Source: Gordonia zhenghanii (GTDB taxonomy: Bacteria > Actinomycetota > Actinomycetes > Mycobacteriales > Mycobacteriaceae). From it: a stretch of DNA of 64,000 nt. The notes under the pieces were generated by a model. It was not told where the DNA came from and ran no database searches. It saw nothing but the letters and a program-made list of their open reading frames with translations. This document shows, in pieces, positions 56,907 through 64,000 of the stretch (within the stretch, counting starts at the first letter, position 1; each line of letters opens with the position of its first letter). Made by a program: the position numbers and the translations under genes. Location of the stretch: assembly GCF_021738965.1 (NCBI RefSeq), contig NZ_JAKKOQ010000007.1:1-64000 (forward strand), written 5' to 3'.

Positions 56907-57125
56907 TTACTCTTCGTCGTCATCCGGGTTGAGCGCGGCTTCGATGCGTGTCCGCGCGCCTTCGAGGTGGGCGGTGCAGCGGGCGGCGAGGGCTTCGCCG
57001 CGTTCCCAGAGGGCGAGGGACTCGTCGAGGCCGAGGCCGCCGCGTTCCAGCGCGGTCACGACCTCGGACAGTTCGTTGCGAGCGTCTTCGTAGGCGAGTT
57101 CGTCGACGGGGGCGGGTTCGGTCAT
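56907..57125 (-). CDS. xseB: Exodeoxyribonuclease VII small subunit, right copy
   Basis: A 72-residue XseB, complete and directly coupled to xseA (stop/start overlap at 57122-57125). It forms the small subunit of the nuclease that trims single-stranded DNA. Sequence is almost the same as the left copy at 45646-45867, including 25 bp upstream, but with scattered silent differences. Confidence 0.95.
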   Translation of the reverse strand: MTEPAPVDELAYEDARNELSEVVTALERGGLGLDESLALWERGEALAARCTAHLEGARTRIEAALNPDDDEE

Positions 57126-58372
57126 GGGTGGTCTCCTTCACGGATGGTCGCGTACACGGAGCCGTCGGCCACCCGGATGCGCACTGGCGCATCGGCGGGC
57201 AGTTCGTCGACGCTCGCGACCGCGTGCGGTTGGTCGATGTCGGTGCGCTGCACGACGGCGTAGCCGCGCGCCAATGTCTGCGCGGGTCCGAGGGTCGCGA
57301 GTCGCGAGGTGAGTTGCGAGTTGCGGTGCTCTTCGACGGTCACCAGATGTCGGACGCTGCGGCGGATGTCGACGAGGGCGGCGTCGACCCGCTCCTGCCG
57401 GCTGTCGATCATCGATAGCGGTCGTGCGAGCACGGGGCGGGCGAGTAGACCGTCGAGGACGCGCTGCTCGCGGTGGACCCAGTTGCGCAGGGCGTGCGCG
57501 CTGCGTTCGCGGAGTGACGCGATCGCCGCGAGTTCGGCGGTCACGTCCGGGACGACGCGTTTGGCGGCGTCGGTCGGGGTCGCGGCCCGCAGGTCGGCGA
57601 CCAGGTCGAGCAGTGGACTGTCGGGTTCGTGACCGATCGCGCTGACCACCGGCGTCGAGCACGCCGACACCGCGCGCAGCAGCGTCTCGTCCGAGAACGG
57701 CAGCAGGTCTTCGACGCTGCCACCGCCGCGCGCGATGATGATGACCTGGACGCGCGGGTCGGCGTCCAACGCTTCGAGTGCGGTGATGATGGCTGGCACC
57801 GCCGTCGGTCCTTGCACCGGTGTATCCCGGATCTCGAAACGCACTGCTGTCCACCGCTGTTCGGCGACGGCGACGACGTCGCGTTGGGCGGCGCTCGCGC
57901 GTCCGCTGATCAGTCCGACGGTGTGCGGGAGAAAGGGGAGTGGCCGTTGGCGTCGGGCGTCGAACAGGCCTTCGGCGGCCAACAGTCCGCGAAGTCGTTC
58001 AATCCGCGCCAGCAGTTCGCCGATGCCGACCGGACGGATCTCGGTGATCCGCAACGACAGGGTGCCGCGTCCGGAATAGAAGTTCGGCCGTCCGCAGACG
58101 ACGACGCGCGTGCCGTCCGTCAACGGGACGGGGCTGCGCCGCAACAGGTTCGGGTCGCAGGTCACCGAGATCGACATGTCGGCGGCCGGGTCACGCAGGG
58201 TGAGGAACGCCGTCCGAGTGCCCGGTCGGGCATTGATCTGGGTGAGCTGGCCCTCCACCCACACCTGCCCGAGCCGGTGGATCCACTCGCCGATCTTGAA
58301 GCTGAGCGTGCGCACCGGCCACGGCGCATCCGCCGAACTCGCCGGTGTCTGACCCGCTGACCCGGACGTCAC
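57122..58372 (-). CDS. xseA: Exodeoxyribonuclease VII large subunit
   Basis: A 416-residue XseA. N-terminal OB-fold (about 25-120: [25 protein letters not shown] seen in part), then the catalytic region [44 protein letters not shown] and [12 protein letters not shown], then a coiled coil and the C-terminal [12 protein letters not shown]. The start is GTG 58372, overlapping the stop of the gene before. It is intact, in contrast to the remnant at 45879-45975. Confidence 0.96.
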   Translation of the reverse strand: MTSGSAGQTPASSADAPWPVRTLSFKIGEWIHRLGQVWVEGQLTQINARPGTRTAFLTLRDPAADMSISVTCDPNLLRRSPVPLTDGTRVVVCGRPNFYSGRGTLSLRITEIRPVGIGELLARIERLRGLLAAEGLFDARRQRPLPFLPHTVGLISGRASAAQRDVVAVAEQRWTAVRFEIRDTPVQGPTAVPAIITALEALDADPRVQVIIIARGGGSVEDLLPFSDETLLRAVSACSTPVVSAIGHEPDSPLLDLVADLRAATPTDAAKRVVPDVTAELAAIASLRERSAHALRNWVHREQRVLDGLLARPVLARPLSMIDSRQERVDAALVDIRRSVRHLVTVEEHRNSQLTSRLATLGPAQTLARGYAVVQRTDIDQPHAVASVDELPADAPVRIRVADGSVYATIREGDHP

Positions 58373-59064
58373 TGGCCGGAGTCGGCCTTCTTCTGCTCAC
58401 TGACGACGCGGTTGTCGATCATCGTCACGAACGGCGACCGGTTCCGGTTGTTCCGTTCGTACTCGGAGAGGACCTTCAGGTCGGCGAGCGCGAGCGTGCG
58501 GACCTTGGCGCGCAGCTGAGCGAGCGTCAGCGCGTCGTAGCCGAGGTCGGCGACGATCTGCGGGACCGGTCCGGTCGACGTGGCGGGCGTACCGGTCGGG
58601 CCGGGAGCGACGTCCGCGGTCGACGAGCTGTACAGCGCGAAGCGGCCCTCGGCAGTCGGTGTCTCAGCTTTCGCGGACTCTGCCTTGCCGGCAGATTTCG
58701 CGGCAGAAGCGGACTTGGCGGCCGGGGTGGCCTTCACGACTGATGTGTCTTTCGTGACAGTTGCGGGTTCGACGGCCTCGGTGGTCGCCGCCGCTACAGC
58801 CTTCACCGGGGTGGGATCGTCGTCCTCGTCGAATGTCGCCCACGCGGGCTCTTCTTCGGCCTTGTCGAAGATCGGCGCGAGCACGTCGTCGCCCTTGATG
58901 GCCAGTTCAGCGATGTTCTGCTGGAGACGCATGCCTGCCTGCAACGCGTTGCTGACCGCTGACATGGGCAGCGTGATGACTCGCGTCGGCAGTTTCCGGG
59001 TCTCCTCGACGGTCGTGGCCAGCAGACCGGCGACCACACGGGCGGGGTACGGAGGACGATTCAT
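58369..59064 (-). CDS. Lipid-droplet-associated protein homologue
   Basis: 231 residues. An N-terminal amphipathic helical domain (about 1-75: [28 protein letters not shown] in part), an Ala/Lys/Thr-rich disordered linker (about 90-150) and a C-terminal three-helix part ([33 protein letters not shown] seen in parts). In actinobacteria this family, beside xseA and ispH (Rv1109c position), is named lipid-droplet-associated protein. The amphipathic helices fit binding to triacylglycerol droplets. The assignment to the family is from memory. Confidence 0.75.
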   Translation of the reverse strand: MNRPPYPARVVAGLLATTVEETRKLPTRVITLPMSAVSNALQAGMRLQQNIAELAIKGDDVLAPIFDKAEEEPAWATFDEDDDPTPVKAVAAATTEAVEPATVTKDTSVVKATPAAKSASAAKSAGKAESAKAETPTAEGRFALYSSSTADVAPGPTGTPATSTGPVPQIVADLGYDALTLAQLRAKVRTLALADLKVLSEYERNNRNRSPFVTMIDNRVVSEQKKADSGQ

Positions 59065-59098
59065 GTACTTAGCTTCTCACAGCCGTACGATTGGTGTT

Positions 59099-60052
59099 AT
59101 GGCTGAATCGAAGCGTGTCCTCCTTGCCTCCCCGCGCGGCTACTGCGCGGGAGTCGATCGCGCCGTCGAGGCTGTGGAACGAGCACTCGACAAGCACGGC
59201 GCGCCCGTCTACGTCCGTAAAGAGATCGTCCACAACCGACATGTCGTCGACACCCTGACCGATCGCGGAGCGATCTTCGTCAATGAGACCGACGAGGTGC
59301 CCGAAGGCGCGATCGTCGTCTTCTCTGCGCACGGCGTGTCCCCGGAAGTGCATCGCACTGCTGCGGAGCGGAGTCTGCAGACCATCGACGCGACGTGCCC
59401 GCTGGTCACCAAGGTGCACCAGGAGGCCAAGCGTTTCGCGCGCGACGACTACGACATCGTCCTCGTCGGCCACGAAGGCCACGAAGAAGTCGAAGGCACC
59501 GCGGGCGAGGCTCCCGAACACATCCAGTTGGTCGACGGCCCGGACGCCGTCGACAACGTTGAGGTCCGTGACCCCGAGCGTGTCGTGTGGCTTTCGCAGA
59601 CCACGCTCTCGGTGGACGAGACGATGCAGACCGTCAAGCGGCTGCGCGAGAAGTTCCCGAACTTGAACGATCCGCCGTCGGACGACATCTGCTACGCCAC
59701 CCAGAACCGTCAGGTCGCGGTCAAGGCGATGGCGCCGAAATGCGATCTGGTGATCGTGGTCGGTTCGCAGAACTCCTCGAACTCGCAGCGCCTCGTCGAA
59801 GTGGCACTGCAGAACGGCGCGTCGGCGTCGTACCTCGTCGACTACGCCCGCGACATCGACCTCGCGTGGCTCGACGGCATCAGCACGATCGGCGTCACCT
59901 CGGGCGCCTCAGTCCCCGAGATCCTGGTGCGCGGCGTCATCGATCTCGTCGCCGAGCACGGTTTCGAAGACGTCGAGACGATCACGACCGCCGAGGAGAC
60001 GTTGACGTTCGCCCTGCCGCGGGAGCTGCGGCCCGCGCGAAGCGCCAACTGA
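59099..60052 (+). CDS. ispH: 4-hydroxy-3-methylbut-2-enyl diphosphate reductase
   Basis: A 317-residue [4Fe-4S] enzyme, the last step of the MEP isoprenoid pathway. The three cluster cysteines are in [22 protein letters not shown] and [18 protein letters not shown]. The HN motif is IVHNRHVV. Length is full. It is divergent from the lipid-droplet gene (35 bp). Its 3' end overlaps the convergent mycosin gene by about 70 bp. Corresponds to Rv1110 (lytB2). Confidence 0.96.
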   Translation: MAESKRVLLASPRGYCAGVDRAVEAVERALDKHGAPVYVRKEIVHNRHVVDTLTDRGAIFVNETDEVPEGAIVVFSAHGVSPEVHRTAAERSLQTIDATCPLVTKVHQEAKRFARDDYDIVLVGHEGHEEVEGTAGEAPEHIQLVDGPDAVDNVEVRDPERVVWLSQTTLSVDETMQTVKRLREKFPNLNDPPSDDICYATQNRQVAVKAMAPKCDLVIVVGSQNSSNSQRLVEVALQNGASASYLVDYARDIDLAWLDGISTIGVTSGASVPEILVRGVIDLVAEHGFEDVETITTAEETLTFALPRELRPARSAN

Positions 60053-61298
60053 CGGCGAGAGCGAGAGCGGCTAGCGCGACCGCGATCAGGATCCTTCCGG
60101 CGCCTCCCGCACCTTGATCCGGTGGTGCGGGTGCCGCGATCGCATGCCCGACAACGGGGTCGGGCCGAGTCGGCAGATGCGCGGTGAGGGCGGCGACAGG
60201 ATCGACGACGCCGGCGCCGAGTGCGCCGTCGTGGCCACCCCCGTGGGCGGTCGCGACGATCCGTTCGATCACCTGCGCCGCCGACATCTCGGGGAACCGG
60301 GACCGGACCAGGGCGGCGACGCCTGCGACATACGGTGCGGCGTAACTGGTTCCGGCCAGCGGCACCGCGCCGTCGGCTCCGGCCAACGCGTACACCGGAC
60401 GCGGGCCGTTGGCAGTCTGGGCGATGCTCACGACGTCGGTCCCAGGTGCGCCGACTGACACCCACGGCCCGCGCAGACTGAACGCCGCTGCCGTCCCGTC
60501 GGAGGCTTGGGCGGCGCCGACGGTGATCACGAGGGGAGCGAACCGCGCAGGTGTCGCGACCGTCGCCAACGCGGTGACCGGATCGGGATTCTGCTCCCGA
60601 CAAGTCGTCGCGTCGGAGAGGTTGCCGGCCGCGACGACGACCACGATGTCCTTGGTCAACGCGTATTGCACGGCTCGGCCGACTGCGTCGTCGCCGAGTT
60701 CGCTCGCGGCAGGCAGGCATGCGGTCTCGGAGATGTTGACGACGTCCGCGCCCAGGTCGACGGCGCGAACCACGGCTTTGGCGAGCGTCGCGAGCGGCCC
60801 GTAGCCGACGCCGACTGTCGCATCGTCGCCGCGTGAGTTCTTCGCACGGAACGCGCCGCTCGACTGCCGGATGGAGATGATCCGCGCGGCGGGTGCGACG
60901 CCGACGAAACCGTCGCCGGGAGCGCTCCGTGCCGCGATGATGCCCGCGACGAGCGTGCCGTGGGCGTCGCAGTCGGACAAGCCGTCGCCGTCGGACACGT
61001 AGTCGCCGCCCGGCACGAGGCCGGGCAGTCGGCGATGCGGCGTGACTCCGGTGTCGATGACCGCGACGGTGACGCCGTCACCGCGACTGAACTGGTGGGC
61101 GGCCGCGACGTCGAGCAGGTCATGACCCGGCGGGACGTCCGTCGTCGACGCCGCGACTGGTCGTGCGCAGCGCGCATGCTGTTCGGTGGGCGTCATCGGG
61201 CCCAGGGGAGTGGCCGACGGCCTCGGGACCGCCAAGGCGATCGGCGGACAGCACGCCAGCAACAGGAGTGCGGCGACCGCCGCAGCAGCGATCCGCAC
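59982..61298 (-). CDS. Type VII secretion-associated serine protease (mycosin)
   Basis: A 438-residue subtilase. A signal peptide (about 1-24), catalytic Asp in [11 protein letters not shown], His in [11 protein letters not shown], and Ser in [18 protein letters not shown]. Two extra cysteine pairs are typical of mycosins. A C-terminal helix ([18 protein letters not shown]) anchors it in the membrane. Mycosins stabilise and regulate the ESX secretion channel. The start is GTG 61298, one base after the eccD stop. No esx, eccB or eccC gene is near. The 3' end overlaps ispH. Confidence 0.93.
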   Translation of the reverse strand: MRIAAAAVAALLLLACCPPIALAVPRPSATPLGPMTPTEQHARCARPVAASTTDVPPGHDLLDVAAAHQFSRGDGVTVAVIDTGVTPHRRLPGLVPGGDYVSDGDGLSDCDAHGTLVAGIIAARSAPGDGFVGVAPAARIISIRQSSGAFRAKNSRGDDATVGVGYGPLATLAKAVVRAVDLGADVVNISETACLPAASELGDDAVGRAVQYALTKDIVVVVAAGNLSDATTCREQNPDPVTALATVATPARFAPLVITVGAAQASDGTAAAFSLRGPWVSVGAPGTDVVSIAQTANGPRPVYALAGADGAVPLAGTSYAAPYVAGVAALVRSRFPEMSAAQVIERIVATAHGGGHDGALGAGVVDPVAALTAHLPTRPDPVVGHAIAAPAPPDQGAGGAGRILIAVALAALALAVSWRFARAAAPAAGRTSTSPRRS

Positions 61299-61299
61299 G

Positions 61300-62742
61300 T
61301 CACAGCTCGCGGACGAGCCGATAGGCGTCGAGCACCCACAACAGCAGCGGAATCAGGGCGACGAGCACGCCGACCTGCACGATCTCGGCGGCACGTACCT
61401 GCAACGGCGAGAAGTCGCGCCCGGCGGCGACGGTTCCGACCAACAATGCCGCCGCACCGAGCGCGGCCGTCGTGCACATGACGACGACCGCCGTCGACGG
61501 GCCGACCGACGCCCATACAGCAGCGGCCGCGACCCCGGCGACCGTGCACGCTCCGCCCAGGATCAGGACGGTCGACTGCACACGATCGGTGTGCACCCGT
61601 CCGCGGACCAGGAGCGCGGCCGCTGCGACCGCGCAATACACGAGCACCATCGTGTCCCGTGCGCCGACGGCAGCTGTCACCGTCGCAGCGGCGACGATCC
61701 ACACACCGACGCCTGCGAGCAGCCCGGTCAGGTACGACGCTGCCGCCGCCGTCGTCCTGGACAGTGTCGCGAGGTCGCCGAGCGCGAGGTCGGCGAGAGA
61801 TCCGAGAGGATCGACCGGAACCGGGCCGAGGGCGTCGACACCGTCGACGACGGACCGGTGCGCCGTCGGATCTGCGGTCGGCGGCGCCGCGACCGGGACC
61901 GGAGGCAGCGGGAGACGGGCCAGGGCGATCGCGAGTCGTCCGGCCAGCGGTAGTGCGAGGACGCCGATCGCGGTGGACGTCGCCGCGATCGACAGGGTCG
62001 GAGCCGACCACATCGACGCGAGGCCGCCGGTGATCGCGGCTCCGACGCCGGTCGTCGCGATCGCGGTGTGGACGGCGGGCGCGGTGCCGGTCCCGCGGTG
62101 TCCGATCACGGCGAGCGTGGCCGCGGCGACTCCGGCGACCGCGATCGAGGCGGGCGCGCTGTCGCCGCCCGCCGACACTCCGGCCGCGGCCCCGAACACG
62201 CACGCCGCGATCGACAACGTCGCGCACAGTCGTGGGTCCACGCTCAACCTGCAAGCTGTCAACGCTGCACCGATGCAGACGACGGCCGCGACGCCGGTGA
62301 ACAGCAGGGGAGCGAGCACATCGCCCGAGGTCGCCGCGACGACCGACGACGCCGCAGACACCACGGTCGCCAGCAGGACGCATGCGTACGCGGCCCAGCG
62401 TGCCGAGTCGGCTGTCCACTCGCTCCGGGACTCCCGCGTCAACGCCGCGACGCCTGCGGCGACGTCGTCGACCATCGCGCCGGGTGCGTCCGGGGAGTCG
62501 TCGGTCAGGACGAGGAGGTCGCCGTCGTGCACGTCGGCGTCCTGCAGCGTCCCGGTGATCGGGAGGGGCGGACCACCGATCTGAGCCAGCGTCCAGCACT
62601 GTCCGGTACCGCCCTCGACGTGCAAGAGAGCGCGTATGTCCGGGATCAGTGCTGCCAGTGGAACATCCGCAGGCGCGGCCACGTCGATTTGTGTGCGTCC
62701 CCCGACCACCGAGATCCGAACAGATCCAGTCACAACGGTCAT
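61300..62742 (-). CDS. eccD: Type VII secretion integral membrane protein EccD
   Basis: 480 residues. The N-terminal ubiquitin-like domain (about 1-80: VRISVVGGRTQIDVAAPADVPLAALIPDI in part, then DGDLLVLTDD) is followed by eleven membrane helices (about 115-480), as in EccD. EccD forms the ring of helices around the ESX pore. The ATG 62742 lies after GGGGGAGGGTTTGCGAA. It is paired only with the mycosin downstream. Confidence 0.92.
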   Translation of the reverse strand: MTVVTGSVRISVVGGRTQIDVAAPADVPLAALIPDIRALLHVEGGTGQCWTLAQIGGPPLPITGTLQDADVHDGDLLVLTDDSPDAPGAMVDDVAAGVAALTRESRSEWTADSARWAAYACVLLATVVSAASSVVAATSGDVLAPLLFTGVAAVVCIGAALTACRLSVDPRLCATLSIAACVFGAAAGVSAGGDSAPASIAVAGVAAATLAVIGHRGTGTAPAVHTAIATTGVGAAITGGLASMWSAPTLSIAATSTAIGVLALPLAGRLAIALARLPLPPVPVAAPPTADPTAHRSVVDGVDALGPVPVDPLGSLADLALGDLATLSRTTAAAASYLTGLLAGVGVWIVAAATVTAAVGARDTMVLVYCAVAAAALLVRGRVHTDRVQSTVLILGGACTVAGVAAAAVWASVGPSTAVVVMCTTAALGAAALLVGTVAAGRDFSPLQVRAAEIVQVGVLVALIPLLLWVLDAYRLVREL

Positions 62743-63392
62743 TTCGCAAACCCTCCCCCGAGGTTCGGTGTACAACCAGTGCATCGCTGCGAGGCGATGG
62801 CGTCGAGATAATCACGTTCGGCGTCGCGCGGTGGGGGATTCGGGGGAATCGTGAACACTAAGGGTATTTCGACCGCACCGACGTGGTCGCCGAGTCGACC
62901 GCGGCGGTCGGATCGAAGCGGCCAAAGCGGCGGTGCGCACACGGTGTACTTCGTTCGTCGAATCAGTACGTGGTGCAGGAGCTCGCGAACGTTGGGCCGA
63001 TCTGTCGATGATCGACCGATCCGGGTGCTCGTTTCGTCGACCACGATGTCGAGCATCGGACGCGGCCGGAAGACTTACAGCGACGGCGACGGTATTGCCA
63101 TCAACTGGAAGTAGTCTGCGGTCAGCTATCGTCGCCCGCCTCGGGCGGGTAGTAAATGGCGAACGAACTTGAATCCGACTAGTGCTGGCGGCTGATGTGA
63201 TCGCGAACGTCAGGACGCGCATAGTGCTTCTTGTCGAGTTGGTAAGGCAGGCAGGTCATACCACAGCTCGCAGCATGTCGACCGTCACGTTGATGCTCTA
63301 CGTGCCGTGACTGCCATTCGGTCGGTGAACCTGCATTGCCGTCAAACTATAGGTTCAACAGCTTTGCCCTTTTGACGGCCACTTGATTCTGC
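62743..63392. other. Region without a recognisable gene
   Basis: About 650 bp upstream of eccD, between it and a small membrane protein. Several short frames occur on both strands, but none has a family signature, good codon use or a supported start. GC content falls towards the right end. The first 60-100 bp probably hold the eccD promoter. No repeats of families A or B are present. Confidence 0.6.
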
Positions 63393-63731
63393 TCACTTCT
63401 GGGGCTGTCGCTCGCTGCTTCCGATCCGGAACCAACGGTAGAACACGCCGCAGATGGCGAGCAGCGCAATCATTACGGCAGCGGTCTCGAAACCGGGGTG
63501 GGCTCCTCGCCGCGCCCAAACGAGTAATACCAGGGCGACGAACAGGACTGCCGCCCAGGCCCACCGCTCCATGGAGGCAAGCGGACGTGCCCTCGTGACG
63601 CCGATGACAACACCGATGAGGACGAGTGTGGTCACGCTCGCGAGCAAGTGCGCGAGAGCTCCCACTGCGAGCACCACGATCACGATGGCGACTGGGATGG
63701 TTGAGGCTCCGCCCCGGAGGAATGTCGTCAT
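63393..63731 (-). CDS. Small hypothetical membrane protein
   Basis: 112 residues with four likely helices (about 12-34, 36-46 with RPLASM, 54-70 and 80-97), for example VAIVIVVLAVGALAHLLASV and WAWAAVLFVALVLLVW. There is no signature for a known family. It starts at an ATG with GGAGG-like GGCGGGG upstream on the coding strand. The gene lies between the empty stretch and the IS630-type element. Its expression is uncertain. Confidence 0.55.
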   Translation of the reverse strand: MTTFLRGGASTIPVAIVIVVLAVGALAHLLASVTTLVLIGVVIGVTRARPLASMERWAWAAVLFVALVLLVWARRGAHPGFETAAVMIALLAICGVFYRWFRIGSSERQPQK

Positions 63732-63837
63732 TCTTGTGGCACCTCGCCCGGCTCATCCCGTCCGTCAGCTGGCCAGTGTTCGACTAGTGTCGCGTGTCGT
63801 TAATTAGTTTATGGTTGCTGGGTTGAGATAATTAGCT

Positions 63838-64000
63838 ATGGCGAATTCTCCGGCCCCTGCTTTGGAACTGCGCGATGGTGATGCGGACGAACTTGATCGA
63901 CTCGTGAGGTCGACGTCGGCGGGGCTGGCGCGCCGGGCGCGGATCGTTTGCCTTGCTGCCGACGGGATGGCCAACATACGGATCAGTGAGGTCGTCGGGA
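63838..64000 (+). CDS. IS630-family transposase (N-terminal part)
   Basis: The first 54 codons read LRDGDADELDRLVRSTSAG followed by LARRARIVCLAADGMANIRI and SEVVG. This is the N-terminal HTH (Sigma-70/winged helix-like) of IS630-type transposases, which insert at TA. The rest lies beyond the window. The preceding 60 bp (GTTAATTAGTTTATGG...) probably contain the element's terminal repeat. The left end of the insertion is therefore about 63785-63830. Confidence 0.8.
   Translation, partial: MANSPAPALELRDGDADELDRLVRSTSAGLARRARIVCLAADGMANIRISEVVG

Noticed and set aside
62851..63114. An 87-residue plus-strand frame in the empty region
   Set aside because: Its Arg/Ser-rich composition, lack of a ribosome-binding site and overlap with equally open frames on other strands make it a chance frame.

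Overview
The window is high-GC DNA with the codon use, short ATGA/GTGA gene overlaps and gene set of a mycolic-acid actinobacterium, most likely Gordonia or a close relative (Rhodococcus, Williamsia). The case rests on a mycothiol amidase (mca), a mycobacterial-type short-chain Z-prenyl synthase, a PIN-PhoH fusion, type VII secretion genes, and a backbone whose order follows the M. tuberculosis Rv1080c-Rv1110 block as I recall it: greA, DUF4307, mca, small membrane protein, DUF255 protein, hemolysin III, uppS, coaA, glyA, desA, phoH2, glpX, DUF4245, xseB/xseA, lipid-droplet protein, ispH. Other genes have been added to this backbone in blocks.

Layout. 1-1961: nested insertion sequences (an IS3-type end inside an IS256-type transposase inside a 3-hydroxyacyl-CoA dehydrogenase gene). 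2001-8882: small secreted, SRPBCC and XRE genes, then greA to the DUF255 protein. 8988-28061 is an inserted block: a Tat-exported flavoprotein, three AIM24-family genes, a DAHP synthase preceded by a leader peptide with alternative hairpins, a complete propane/alkane diiron monooxygenase operon (prmABCD, amidohydrolase, DUF59 protein, alcohol dehydrogenase, dedicated GroEL, ABM protein, MimR/AcoR-type regulator), and a PepSY membrane pair. 28105-36356: backbone resumes (hemolysin III to phoH2). 36389-43576: DUF559 protein between two related hairpin repeats, methyltransferase, L,D-transpeptidase-like protein, PIG-L deacetylase, a two-component system and an ABC exporter. 43649-45323: glpX and DUF4245.

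45646-57125: a catabolic island bounded by two copies of xseB. It holds an MHS transporter, a TetR regulator and eight co-directional genes (CoA ligase, alpha/beta hydrolase, LLM flavin oxidoreductase, SDR, amidase, enoyl-CoA hydratase, glutaryl-CoA-dehydrogenase-like enzyme, MaoC hydratase). A 24-bp motif occurs in inverted orientation in front of both transcription units. 57122-60052: xseA, lipid-droplet protein and ispH. 59982-62742: a mycosin and an EccD membrane protein without the rest of their type VII locus. 62743-64000: a mostly empty stretch, a small membrane protein and the start of an IS630-type transposase.

How the genes work together. The prm operon should oxidise a gaseous alkane, alkene or small ketone/alcohol. 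The alcohol dehydrogenase takes the alcohol onward, the GroEL and DUF59 proteins probably mature the diiron enzyme, and the MimR-like activator shares a palindrome with the prmA promoter. The island encodes uptake, CoA activation and beta-oxidation-like breakdown of an unknown carboxylic acid. A dispersed repeat family (core CTCGACTCCGCTCGACCAGC) fills many intergenic gaps, including the prmA-prmB gap. No rRNA, tRNA or CRISPR array was recognised.
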